Origin: Oceaniferula flava
Lineage (GTDB): Bacteria; Verrucomicrobiota; Verrucomicrobiia; Verrucomicrobiales; Akkermansiaceae
Direction: 5' to 3'
Length of the DNA: 64,000 nucleotides
Assembly (NCBI RefSeq): GCF_016811075.1
Contig: NZ_JAFBGL010000006.1
Coordinates: 214,813-278,812, forward strand
The notes below the pieces were generated by a model, which saw only the letters and a list, made by a program, of their open reading frames with translations, was not told the origin of the DNA and did not search any database. Of the stretch, positions 8,428 through 16,977 are shown one piece after another. Within the stretch, counting starts at the first letter, position 1. The number at the start of each line of letters is the position of its first letter. The position numbers were made by a program, and so were the translations under genes.

Positions 8428-9459
8428 ATGCCAGCTCGGGAAAAACGACGCGAAACCAAGGCCGGACTCTTTGTCCTGATCGGCCTTGTGCTGTTGGGCG
8501 TGCTGGTGGTGCAGTTTGGCCGCTTTGGAGATCGTTTCACCGGCCACTACCCACTCTACATTGAATTTCCTGACACCGCGGGCATTATCAAGGGCAGCGA
8601 TGTCCGTTTCCGCGGTGCGAAAATTGGCCGCGTGGCCACCGTGCCGGAGCTTGTTCTCGGTGTCGGATCCAGCACGGTAAAAATGGAGATGAGCATCCGC
8701 GACGATGTGCAAATCCCTATTGAATCAACTTTCCAGATCGGTTCCAGCGGCTTGTTGGGAGATAAATTTATCGAGATCTCGCCTCCGGAGCAGGAAAGTG
8801 GCGAGTTTTTTCAGCCGGGAGACAGCATCATGGGTGCCGGTGCTGGTGGCTTTGATGCGATCAAATCAGACGCCGAAAATATCGCCAAGGACGCGAGTCA
8901 GATGATCAAGGACGCCAAGGAGACGTTCAAAAAAATCGACGAAGCTCTGGATGAGATCACCGTTGTCGGCAAGAACCTGAACGTCACCATGGAAAAGGTG
9001 AACAGCAAGTTTCTCTCAGACGATAACCTCGATCACCTGAGCAATGCGATGGCCAACTTCGATGCCGCGTCCAAGAATCTGAGCGAGGCCTCCAAGGAGC
9101 TGAAGCCCACCATCACCGATGCGAAAAAAGCGATCGCCAGTCTCAACCAAGCCGCCGATTCCGCCGACACTCTGTTCGTGGATGCGCGCAAGGAGGTGAA
9201 GAATATCGAACCGGCACTGCGTGAGCTGCCGAAGGCGGTGCAGAGCATCAGCCGCGCCGCCGGCAAGGCGGAGGAAACCATGGAAGCTCTGCAGAATGAA
9301 AACGGCCTCGTCGGAGCGATGGCCTACGACGAGGAAACCGGCGCCAATGCCAAAGATTTCGTCCGCAACCTCAAACGCTACGGCATCCTCCGCTACCGTG
9401 ATGATGCCACGAAAGACGAACGCGACCCGCGCAACAAATTTCGCGGCAGCCGGCGATAG
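8428..9459 (+). CDS. mlaD: MCE-domain lipid-binding protein (MlaD-like)
   Basis: The protein has 343 residues. An N-terminal membrane anchor (about residues 15-31) is followed by one MCE beta-barrel domain (about 38-115), then a long polar helical region (about 160-300) rich in Ala, Lys and Asp with coiled-coil character, and a short basic C-terminus. Single-MCE proteins with long helical tails form hexameric rings or tubes that carry lipids across the periplasm. Its position 45 bases after mlaF supports a shared transport complex. The permease subunit must be encoded elsewhere. Confidence 0.9.
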   Translation: MPAREKRRETKAGLFVLIGLVLLGVLVVQFGRFGDRFTGHYPLYIEFPDTAGIIKGSDVRFRGAKIGRVATVPELVLGVGSSTVKMEMSIRDDVQIPIESTFQIGSSGLLGDKFIEISPPEQESGEFFQPGDSIMGAGAGGFDAIKSDAENIAKDASQMIKDAKETFKKIDEALDEITVVGKNLNVTMEKVNSKFLSDDNLDHLSNAMANFDAASKNLSEASKELKPTITDAKKAIASLNQAADSADTLFVDARKEVKNIEPALRELPKAVQSISRAAGKAEETMEALQNENGLVGAMAYDEETGANAKDFVRNLKRYGILRYRDDATKDERDPRNKFRGSRR

Positions 9460-9523
9460 ACGCTGGACATTGTGTCGCAGCCACTTGTAAGCAGTAGCCG
9501 CACACGCACCACCCTAGAACAAC

Positions 9524-10345
9524 ATGGAAAAAGACCCACAAGAACCCCGCATTTACCTGCTGCCGAACCTGATGACCGCCGGCAACCTTTGCTGTGGATT
9601 TTTCGCGGTGTTGACGATTTTCAAAGGCATGGAGCTGGACGATTTTTCCGCGGCCTATCCCTTTTATGAAAAAGCCATTTTGCTGATTTTTGGTTCCTGT
9701 CTTTTTGATCTGTTGGACGGCCGGCTCGCTCGAATGGGCGGTCAGGAATCGCCCTTCGGTCAGGAGTTTGATTCCATTGCGGACGTGGTTTCCTTTGGCA
9801 TGGCGCCCGCCCTGCTCGTGTCCAAGGCGGTGTTGTTTAACCTCGAGGGGCGTGTCGGTTGGGCGATTGCTTTCATCTATTTGCTCTGCGGTGCAATGCG
9901 TCTGGCCCGCTTCAACTGCCTGGCGAACATGCCCAAGAAAGAGGGCGACACCAATGACTTCCGCGGCATCCCCATTCCCATGGCCGCCGGGTTTATCGCC
10001 TCGATTACTTTCCTACTGATCTATTTCAGTAAAAACGATCGCGGACACGACCTCGGCTACTGGAACTACGTGCTGGGAGCAGTCATGCTCGGGCTTTCCG
10101 CCCTGATGCTGAGCAACGTGCGCTACCCGAGCTTCAAGAAAATCGATTTCCAGACTAAGGGGACTTTCCTGAGCATCATCGGTGGGGCTATTCTGATTGT
10201 GCTCTTACTCAACGAGCAGACCCGCTGGTATACTCCCACCGCGATCTTCTCGATCTACCTGATCTACGGCCTGGCACGCCCCTTGATTTCCAAGAATTGG
10301 CGACGCAGCATCGAGCACGGACTGGACAGTGAGGACGATCACTGA
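9524..10345 (+). CDS. pssA: CDP-diacylglycerol-serine O-phosphatidyltransferase
   Basis: The protein has 273 residues and about eight hydrophobic segments. The CDP-alcohol phosphotransferase signature DG-x2-AR-x8-G-x3-D-x3-D is intact (DGRLAR ... GQEFDSIAD, about residues 66-88). N-terminal YLLPNLMTAGNLCCGF is typical of PssA type II, which makes phosphatidylserine, the precursor of phosphatidylethanolamine, in the inner membrane. It follows the Mla genes, so phospholipid synthesis and transport genes are grouped here. No terminator was evident downstream. Confidence 0.93.
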   Translation: MEKDPQEPRIYLLPNLMTAGNLCCGFFAVLTIFKGMELDDFSAAYPFYEKAILLIFGSCLFDLLDGRLARMGGQESPFGQEFDSIADVVSFGMAPALLVSKAVLFNLEGRVGWAIAFIYLLCGAMRLARFNCLANMPKKEGDTNDFRGIPIPMAAGFIASITFLLIYFSKNDRGHDLGYWNYVLGAVMLGLSALMLSNVRYPSFKKIDFQTKGTFLSIIGGAILIVLLLNEQTRWYTPTAIFSIYLIYGLARPLISKNWRRSIEHGLDSEDDH

Positions 10346-10373
10346 GCCTAGCTTTAGCATCGCGTGATAGGGA

Positions 10374-11078
10374 TCAGTTTTCGATACTGGCTTTCAGTCG
10401 CCGCCGCGCAGTGGATCCAATCCGGTGCTGGTGCTCATTTTTAAAATTGATGGTCGCCGTGCGATCCGGGCCGAGCCGCGTGTAGTGATCAATCTGGTCG
10501 AGATTGACGATGGTGGACCGATCGAGAGTGACAAAGAGAGGCGACGGTAAAAGCTTCCCCCACTCGTGCATCCTCCGTGTGCTGATGAACTCCGAATCGC
10601 TGATATCTCTGACGATGGTGTAGTCGCGATCTGCCGTGACCAGGGTGATGTGATCGATTGGCACCATCTGAGTTTTGGTGCCATTGTGCAGCGGCAGCGC
10701 CATTTTTCTAGCGCGGTGTTGAGGCTCACCCTGCCCCTGCGGCAAGCGCTCCAAGGCGCGGCAGAGTTTTTCGTGGGTGATCGGCTTGGTGAGGTAGTCG
10801 CTCGCACCCACTTCAAAGGCCTGTAGCGCATGCTCGGTGCACAGCGTGGAGCAGATAATGTAGGGGCTGTAGTCCAGCAGATGCACATGCTCGAGGCTAT
10901 TCTGACAGTCCAGCTGCAGATCCAGCATGATCAGTTCCGGCTGCATGTTGTTAGCCAGCTCAATCCCCTGATGAATTGACTCTGCCGTTGCGATTACCTC
11001 ATAGCCTTCGAAGGCGGCTAACAGAAGCTTGAGGTTCTCCATTTCTATCTCATTGTCTTCAATGATCAGAATCGTCAT
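10374..11078 (-). CDS. LytTR-family response regulator
   Basis: The protein has 234 residues. An N-terminal receiver domain (about 1-120) has the acidic pair IIEDNE, the phospho-acceptor Asp in LIMLDLQL, and the switch Lys in LTKPIT. A C-terminal LytTR DNA-binding domain (about 135-230) includes ITLVTADRDYT, FVTLDRSTIVNLDQI and RRRLKA. The start ATG at 11078 overlaps the end of the upstream small membrane-protein gene by 20 bases, which suggests translational coupling. The likely partner is the NMT1-type histidine kinase encoded upstream on the same strand. Confidence 0.92.
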   Translation of the reverse strand: MTILIIEDNEIEMENLKLLLAAFEGYEVIATAESIHQGIELANNMQPELIMLDLQLDCQNSLEHVHLLDYSPYIICSTLCTEHALQAFEVGASDYLTKPITHEKLCRALERLPQGQGEPQHRARKMALPLHNGTKTQMVPIDHITLVTADRDYTIVRDISDSEFISTRRMHEWGKLLPSPLFVTLDRSTIVNLDQIDHYTRLGPDRTATINFKNEHQHRIGSTARRRLKASIEN

Positions 11079-11358
11079 AGTGAATGGCTGTGCTGTTATT
11101 GACTTCCATCGGAGGTGCATTAATCGGTACAGGTAGAGGCTTATTCAGGTTCGTGCCATCTTCATCAACCGTGTCAATCTGCTCAGATTGGACTTCGGAG
11201 CAGTCGTTATGATCAAACTCACTGGTTTCCGGCGGCGACGCCAGCATAAAAGCGAACCAGAGTAAAAACGGACACGTAAACACCACAAAGATTCCTACAG
11301 CGCCCTTCATCAGGGAGAGGGAAGGAGTATCGTGATGATGGAATGAATGATTACTCAT
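11059..11358 (-). CDS. Small single-pass membrane protein of unknown function
   Basis: The protein has 99 residues. A polar, His-rich N-terminus (NHSFHHHD) is followed by one strong transmembrane helix (about residues 18-40) and an acidic, Pro-containing C-terminal tail of about 55 residues. No family was recognised. The gene is sandwiched between the sensor kinase and the response regulator and overlaps the latter by 20 bases, so it may be an accessory of that signalling pathway. The overlap and clear membrane topology are the main reasons to believe it is real. Confidence 0.6.
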   Translation of the reverse strand: MSNHSFHHHDTPSLSLMKGAVGIFVVFTCPFLLWFAFMLASPPETSEFDHNDCSEVQSEQIDTVDEDGTNLNKPLPVPINAPPMEVNNSTAIHYDDSDH

Positions 11359-11575
11359 GCGCTTGATTAGAAAATGACAGCTGGGACCGCCGCATTCCGC
11401 ATACTCGGTGCGGGTTCTCGTTAGACTGTCCGATTTGAGAATAAACTATCAGAAAACCTGAAGCACAGAGAGACTGCCTCTGCGAAATGTATGAAAATCA
11501 CTGCGAAACGTTCGTTTACTACCTCAATGAGGGTTTGTTCATTGATGAAACTAACAAAGTTGCGAGGTGATCTAA

Positions 11576-13480
11576 CTATCGCGATGCCATTTCAGGTAAA
11601 GAATTGAGTGGAACGGCGATGGAAAATACCGCTCCAGACGGCTGAGCCGGACTCACCTCGATGCTGCCTCCCAGCAGCTCCACGTTACGTTTGACAATGG
11701 ATAGTCCGAGTCCGGTGGAAGTGTGGCCGGTGACACTTCGTTCGGATTGGCCGAACATCTTGAAGAGCTCCCTTTGTTTGTCGGGAGAAATGCCGGGTCC
11801 ATGATCGCTCACTGTGAATTTCAGTGACTCGGGCTGAATGGAGAGAGCGAGCGTAACCGTTCCTCTCTCCGGTGAAAACTTGATGGCGTTGTGGAGGAGG
11901 TTAAGTAAAATTTGGGAGACGCGTGCGCGGTCCATTTCGAGAGTTCTCTGGTCACCTTGCCATGAGACATCGATGGAGACTTCCTTTTCATCAGCCAAAG
12001 CCTGCACCAGGTTCACCATGCTCGTGCAGCATTCCTCCAAGTTCAAGGTCTCCGGATGCACGCTCACGGCATTCATTTCCAAGGCGGAATGATCGAGGAT
12101 ATTGTGCAGCATCAACATCAGGAATTCCCCACCAGAATTGAGCTGACGGAGGAAGCGGTTGAACTTATCAGGTAAATTCAACGACTGGCTGTGGTGGTTG
12201 AAGATCTGGCTGAGGCTAATCATCGCACTCACCGGGGCTTTGAGATCGTGGCTGACATTGGTGATGAACCACGTTTTTTTGAGGTTGGCCTCTTCGGCGA
12301 TCTGCTTGGCCTCGTTGAGTTTGGAATTCGTCGTCTGAAGGTGCTTTTCAGCATCCAAGCGGAGGGCGACTTCTTCCTTCAAGCGAACGTTCAGGCTCCG
12401 GAAGTAAAACGATATCACCGCGAGAATCAGCACGGCGGTGAGAACGGAGAGGAGGACTGGCCAGAACCATTTCGGGAGCTGTTTCGGTTGTTCATCGAAG
12501 ATAAAGCCAGAGAGGTCCGGTTTCTTGCTGAGCATGCCGGTTTCCAGAAAAGTGTCCGAGATGTGGTTCCAGCGCTCCGGGTTCATATGTCCGGGGCGAA
12601 CCAGGTTGGTCATCAAGTCCTGCGTCACGCGGGCCTCGTAGCGGAGTTTCTCACGGTTGTTGCCGGTGGGATACTCCTCGAGGATGAGGTTGATGGCTGT
12701 CTCGGGATCACGGAGGGCTTCCTGCCAGCCACGGATGGTGGCTTGACGAAATGCCTGCACCATTTCTTTTCGTTCATCGAGTGTCTGTCTGGCGGTGAAA
12801 AAATTATCCCCATAGAAATCGACGCCATAGGTGCGCGGGGAGAAGGTGTTGAACTCGATGCCATCCTCTAGCAGCGTGTAGGGCTCGTCGGTCTGATAGG
12901 CGGAGATGGAGCTGACGTTTTGGGATTTTTCCAAAATATCCAGCGCGTTATCGGGTCGGGCAATGATGTTGAGATTTTCTGATGCCAGTCCAGCCCTGCG
13001 GAGCATCGCCATGAGATCTCCCGAGTGGGCTTCGATCATCAGCGGGCCTTGGGCGACGGTTTCGATGGTGTCCGAAGACCGTTGTGTGCGTGTAATCAGC
13101 ACCAGGGGTGAGTGCTGGTAGATCACTCCGAGCACTACCACGGGCTTTCCTGCGGCGTAATCGAGCAGTAAGCTGCTGGTGCCCACGCCAAAGTCGGCAT
13201 TTCCTGAGAGCACTTCTTGGGTGACATCGAGAGTGGGGGTGCCGGGGCGGATTTCCAGATCGATCCCTTGGTCGGAATAATAACCCAAATGTTTCGCCAT
13301 GTAGTAACCGGCAAATTGAAACTGGTGACTCCATTTCAACTGGAGAACCACACGCTCAGTTGCCTGACTTTCTGCTTTTACAACATTGGTTAGTGTTAGA
13401 AAAGTGACTAACACTATCACTGAGCATCGCCGTATAAGCTTCGGGTTGATCAGTGCAAAAAGGGAAAACACAAGCTCCAT
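11576..13480 (-). CDS. Histidine kinase with periplasmic NMT1/THI5-like substrate-binding sensor
   Basis: The protein has 634 residues. After a signal-like N-terminal helix, residues about 40-300 form an NMT1/THI5-type (SBP_bac) domain, with LQLKWSHQFQFAGYYMA and the GNADFGVG motif typical of proteins binding thiamine-pyrimidine-like ligands. A transmembrane helix (about 325-348) leads to a coiled coil and the kinase core: H-box NVSHDLKAP (about residue 407), N-box LLHNAIKFS, and G-boxes DHGPGIS and GLGLSIV. This is a one-protein fusion of an ABC-type binding protein to a kinase. The ligand is unknown; a thiamine precursor or another small aromatic or amine compound is an inference from the fold. 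It probably phosphorylates the LytTR regulator encoded downstream. Confidence 0.9.
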   Translation of the reverse strand: MELVFSLFALINPKLIRRCSVIVLVTFLTLTNVVKAESQATERVVLQLKWSHQFQFAGYYMAKHLGYYSDQGIDLEIRPGTPTLDVTQEVLSGNADFGVGTSSLLLDYAAGKPVVVLGVIYQHSPLVLITRTQRSSDTIETVAQGPLMIEAHSGDLMAMLRRAGLASENLNIIARPDNALDILEKSQNVSSISAYQTDEPYTLLEDGIEFNTFSPRTYGVDFYGDNFFTARQTLDERKEMVQAFRQATIRGWQEALRDPETAINLILEEYPTGNNREKLRYEARVTQDLMTNLVRPGHMNPERWNHISDTFLETGMLSKKPDLSGFIFDEQPKQLPKWFWPVLLSVLTAVLILAVISFYFRSLNVRLKEEVALRLDAEKHLQTTNSKLNEAKQIAEEANLKKTWFITNVSHDLKAPVSAMISLSQIFNHHSQSLNLPDKFNRFLRQLNSGGEFLMLMLHNILDHSALEMNAVSVHPETLNLEECCTSMVNLVQALADEKEVSIDVSWQGDQRTLEMDRARVSQILLNLLHNAIKFSPERGTVTLALSIQPESLKFTVSDHGPGISPDKQRELFKMFGQSERSVTGHTSTGLGLSIVKRNVELLGGSIEVSPAQPSGAVFSIAVPLNSLPEMASR

Positions 13481-13722
13481 CCAATGGCGAATGGGGCAAG
13501 AACTCCATGAAAAAACGCCGCCTCGTGATATTCATTAAGGAAATGATTGGCGCTCATCTTTCGGCTTGGTGAGGTGAATTGTTTGCGCGGAATAAAACAG
13601 TGCGTTCCTTCTCGTATGTGATGAGTGGGCAACTCCATTCGGGCTAACTATTTGACTTGATATAAACTGATCTTAAAGTGCGTATGCCTGCCAGTCGATC
13701 AAACCATCCTCCGCTTGAATTC

Positions 13723-14340
13723 ATGACCCCTTCCGCCCCCCTCCGCGTCACCTTGCCCATGCTGTTGGCGCTTGTCCTCTGTCAGGTTTCCCAAGCTCGC
13801 ACCGTCAATCGCGTGATCATCGATGCCGGTCACGGGGGAAAGGACAAGGGAGCTCACCGGGGCAAGGTTTATGAGAAGACGCTGGCTCTCTCGGTAGCGA
13901 AACAAACCGAAGCGCTGCTCAAGAAGAAAGGCATGCCGGTGACCATGACGCGCCGCAGCGATGTTTTCATCTCGCTGACCAATCGCGCAGCCATCGCGAA
14001 TCGTTATAAGAACTGCGTCTTTATCAGCATCCATTTCAACGCCCACAAGAGCAATGCCTATCATGGGGTGGAGACATACTACTACGGCACCGAGGGCAGC
14101 AAGCTCGCGGCGCACATTCACCTGCGGATGTTGAGTCGATTGAAAATCCGCAACCGCGACACCCGTCAGCGGAAGGATCTTGCGGTGCTGCGTCGCACCC
14201 GCTGCCCTGCTGTGCTGATCGAGTGCGGCTACATTAGCAATGCTTACGAGCGCAAACGCTGCCTCAGCGCTTCCTACCAGCAGAACTGTGCGCGCGCGAT
14301 TGCCGACGGCATCATCGCTTATAAAAACTTCAAACAGTAA
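13723..14340 (+). CDS. N-acetylmuramoyl-L-alanine amidase (Amidase_3)
   Basis: The protein has 205 residues with a signal peptide (about 1-25, ending QVSQA). ATG 13723 is preferred over the upstream GTG 13678 and ATG 13684, because translation from it begins at the signal sequence. Zinc ligands and catalytic residues of the family are present: IDAGHGG (His), YEK (Glu), SIHFNA (His) and the catalytic Glu in LIECGYISN. It cleaves the bond between MurNAc and the stem peptide in the periplasm, for cell separation or wall turnover. No additional cell-wall-binding domain is present. A paralogue lies at 17787-18401. Confidence 0.92.
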   Translation: MTPSAPLRVTLPMLLALVLCQVSQARTVNRVIIDAGHGGKDKGAHRGKVYEKTLALSVAKQTEALLKKKGMPVTMTRRSDVFISLTNRAAIANRYKNCVFISIHFNAHKSNAYHGVETYYYGTEGSKLAAHIHLRMLSRLKIRNRDTRQRKDLAVLRRTRCPAVLIECGYISNAYERKRCLSASYQQNCARAIADGIIAYKNFKQ

Positions 14341-14359
14341 ATTCACCTAACCATAATCT

Positions 14360-14743
14360 ATGAAAACAATAACATTGATACTCGCCCTTTCCTTCGCCAG
14401 CCTCATCAGCGCATTTGCGCATGACCACGGTGATAAGAAAGCGCCATTCCGCCACGTCGTCTGTTTCAAGTTCAAGGCTGATGCCACACCTGAGCAGATC
14501 AAAACCGTGGAAAAAGCTTTTGCCGCGTTGCCATCGAAAATCGATACCATCAAAGGTTACGAATGGGGCACCAGCCTCGGTGGTGTGGAGCGTGCCAAGG
14601 GGTTCACTCACTGCTTTGTGGTGACCTTTGATAATCAGGCTGGCCTTGATGCCTACTCACCTCACGACGCGCACCAAGCTTTCATCAAGCTGTTCAAGCC
14701 CTTCGTCGAAGACGTCTTTGTGTTCGATTACATCGCCCAGTAA
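14360..14743 (+). CDS. Secreted Dabb-domain (stress-responsive A/B barrel) protein
   Basis: The protein has 127 residues. A signal peptide (about 1-20, ending SAFA) is followed by an HDHGDKK stretch and one Dabb ferredoxin-like domain (about 30-125) with HVVCFKFK, GYEWGTSLG, FTHCFVVTF, HDAHQAF and the final VFVFDY strand. Dabb proteins dimerise into alpha/beta barrels; their roles vary and the activity here is not known. The gene lies 19 bases after the amidase gene and probably shares its transcript, ending at a strong terminator. A shorter cytoplasmic relative is at 43221-43517. Confidence 0.85.
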   Translation: MKTITLILALSFASLISAFAHDHGDKKAPFRHVVCFKFKADATPEQIKTVEKAFAALPSKIDTIKGYEWGTSLGGVERAKGFTHCFVVTFDNQAGLDAYSPHDAHQAFIKLFKPFVEDVFVFDYIAQ

Positions 14744-14764
14744 GCGATTCGTTTCAACTTATCC

Positions 14765-14804
14765 GAAAAAACCCACGCTGTATGTTCACAGCGTGGGTTT
14801 TTTC
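14765..14804. terminator. Strong bidirectional terminator after the Dabb gene
   Basis: A 17-bp perfect stem (14765-14781 with 14788-14804) includes A6 and T6 tracts on opposite arms, so it can serve the plus-strand amidase-Dabb pair and the convergent minus-strand hydrolase. Confidence 0.93.
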
Positions 14805-14861
14805 GTGCTGATGTGGCACGCGTGTCAGGTCACGCGGGTGCGGCGCTCTCCGGTAGAGGGG

Positions 14862-15734
14862 TTAGGGGGCGGTTGGCTTCGGCGTCGTGGCGAAACCTTG
14901 CTGCTTCATCCACTTCAGGCAGAGGCCAGGCCAAGTTTTAATCTCCGCGTTGGGGCGTGAACCTCCCATGCCAAAGCCATGTCCACCACTTGGGAAAATG
15001 TGTGCTTCTAACGAGGCATCCATGGCATTGAGCTTGGTCTTGAGCAGTTGACTGCTTGGGAAATAGGGATCGTTTTTGGCCACCGCGAGAAAGATCGGTG
15101 GGCTGTCCTTGGTGAAGTTTAGCTCCGGAGCCAGCTCCGTGGTGCTTTTTCCCTTCTGCAGATAGGCCGGGTAAATGAGGATGCCAAAGTTGGGCTGGGC
15201 GCTGAGGGGCTGGTAGGTTTTTTCATCGGGGTAATTCCGCGGGGGATTACCTAACAATGTGGCGGCAAGATGCCCGCCAGCGGAAAATCCCATGACGCCG
15301 ATCTGATGGGGGTCGAGTCCCCAGTCCTTGGCGTTGGCGCGGATCATGGTCATGGCGCGCTGTGCGTCCTGCAAGGGGGCGGCATGTTTCGGCTGTCCTT
15401 TGCGTCGGGGGACGCGGTATTTCAGTAGCACTGCCGTGACGCCCTGCTTGCTGAGCCACTTACAGAGGGCGGTGCCTTCATGGGCGATAGCCAGCACGTT
15501 GTAGCCGCCGCCGGGGCAGACAAGGACGGCGGTGCCGGTCGCCTTGGATTTTTCCGGATGGTAGACTTCAAGTGTCGGCTTTGTGACCTCGCTGATACGC
15601 GTCATCGAGTCCTTTTTCTTGACGGTCTTTTCAGGCCCGGCCGTGGTTTCTCCGGGTGCCAAGCCTGGCCAGAGTGGGATGGGTGCGGCGTGGGCGCTGA
15701 CGGTGAGGGTGAGCAGGAGGAGGATCTTTTTCAT
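14862..15734 (-). CDS. Secreted alpha/beta-hydrolase (esterase/acetylxylan-esterase-like)
   Basis: The protein has 290 residues with a signal peptide (about 1-17). It has the fold of BD-FAE/esterase-lipase family enzymes: oxyanion region VLVCPGGGYNVL, nucleophile elbow GFSAGGH (Ser), an acid in AVAKNDPYF and the catalytic His in PSGGHGFGMG. Such secreted enzymes typically remove acyl groups from polysaccharides or small esters; the substrate is not determinable here. Its ATG overlaps the stop of the upstream thioredoxin-like gene (ATGA, 15731-15734), so the two are translationally coupled. Confidence 0.9.
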   Translation of the reverse strand: MKKILLLLTLTVSAHAAPIPLWPGLAPGETTAGPEKTVKKKDSMTRISEVTKPTLEVYHPEKSKATGTAVLVCPGGGYNVLAIAHEGTALCKWLSKQGVTAVLLKYRVPRRKGQPKHAAPLQDAQRAMTMIRANAKDWGLDPHQIGVMGFSAGGHLAATLLGNPPRNYPDEKTYQPLSAQPNFGILIYPAYLQKGKSTTELAPELNFTKDSPPIFLAVAKNDPYFPSSQLLKTKLNAMDASLEAHIFPSGGHGFGMGGSRPNAEIKTWPGLCLKWMKQQGFATTPKPTAP

Positions 15735-16855
15735 GACTTGGAAGCAGCCTCGGCTTCTTGGATCAATGCGTCCAGTGCTTTTTCCATGGCTTCGCCACGC
15801 AGTCCACGATGGCGGATCACGCCTTTGTGATCGATGATGTAGAGTGATGGCCAGGCTGAGACGTTCCAGCGGTCTGAGATTTTGAAGTCTTTTTGCTGAT
15901 TGTTGAAGCTGCGCCAAGTGACGGTGCGTTTTTCCACCAGCTGCTTGAGCTTTGTGGGGTTGTCCGAGTTCACTCCGATCATTACGAAGGGGCGGTCTTG
16001 CCATTTCTCTACGAGCTTGCGCTCGTGAGGGACCATGGCCATGCAAGGGCCACACCAGCTGCCCCAGAAGGTGAGTTGAACCACCTTGCCTCGGTAATCA
16101 CTGAGTTTGAAGATGGTGCCTGTGTGGTCGTCGCCGATGATTTCCGGTGCCTGACTGCCGACAGAGAGGTTGTTTTTCTCAAACATCACGGCTGAAATGC
16201 GGCCCGCCAGTGATTTTGAGACTTCGGCCACGCGTGGGTTCTCATTGAGTTTGGTGAGAATAGCGAAGGCTTTGTCGAGATAGGCCTGCTTGGCCTCTGG
16301 GCTGAGCCGACGGTTGTATTTCGTGCGGTTCTGTAAATTGACGGCGAGATAATACTGGCAGAAATAGCGGGTGTCCTCGCGGTTGGTTTGATCATGCAGT
16401 GTTTGCAGTGCCTTTGCCTGATCTTCGGAAAATCCGCGCGACAGCGAACGGGCGTAGAGGTTGATGATGGGATCGTCCAAGTAGTGCGCCTTGAACAGAT
16501 CGGCGATCTCGCCTAGCTGATCACGGGTGCGGCATTTGCTGAGCGACCAGGTGAGCCCCTTTTTAGACATGGCGTCGTTGGGGTTTTTGACCACCTCGGT
16601 GAGAATTCGGTCGATGTAAGGGCCCGATGCCGGCATTTGGCGATACAGGGCGCTTGCTTTGCTTTTGTCCTTCAGAGCTTTGATCTTATCGGTGATCTCG
16701 ACCTCCGCGGTGTTGAATTCGGTCATGTTTTTCTCGATGACTGCGGCGGAGAATGAGGCCTTTGCGGTGGCGGGTGCATTCTCGGCCTCCGGTGCTGCGG
16801 CACTCAGTCCGGTCAATGGGGCGAACAGGGCGCAGATCAGGATCTTCGGGTTCAT
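15731..16855 (-). CDS. TlpA-like secreted thioredoxin-fold protein
   Basis: The protein has 374 residues. The signal peptide (about 1-20, ending LSAAA) fixes the start at 16855. A helical region (about 35-230) of unknown family precedes an AhpC/TSA-TlpA redoxin domain (about 233-370). The latter has the entry motif VGSQAPEI, redox-active WCGPC, and cis-Pro region VSAWPSLYIID. It is likely a periplasmic disulfide reductase acting on partner proteins, in the style of Planctomycetota and Verrucomicrobiota proteins that fuse a long N-terminal region to TlpA. It is coupled to the downstream esterase gene. Confidence 0.87.
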   Translation of the reverse strand: MNPKILICALFAPLTGLSAAAPEAENAPATAKASFSAAVIEKNMTEFNTAEVEITDKIKALKDKSKASALYRQMPASGPYIDRILTEVVKNPNDAMSKKGLTWSLSKCRTRDQLGEIADLFKAHYLDDPIINLYARSLSRGFSEDQAKALQTLHDQTNREDTRYFCQYYLAVNLQNRTKYNRRLSPEAKQAYLDKAFAILTKLNENPRVAEVSKSLAGRISAVMFEKNNLSVGSQAPEIIGDDHTGTIFKLSDYRGKVVQLTFWGSWCGPCMAMVPHERKLVEKWQDRPFVMIGVNSDNPTKLKQLVEKRTVTWRSFNNQQKDFKISDRWNVSAWPSLYIIDHKGVIRHRGLRGEAMEKALDALIQEAEAASKS

Positions 16856-16977
16856 GAATCTTGAGTAATCCTGTTTGGATTCCCTTGCAAATAGAAAGCA
16901 GCGCATTGGCGGATCCTTGAGTGGCGAGGCATTTTTTAGCGTTGGAAATTTCATCGACCGGTCCTAGGGTCGCGCTC

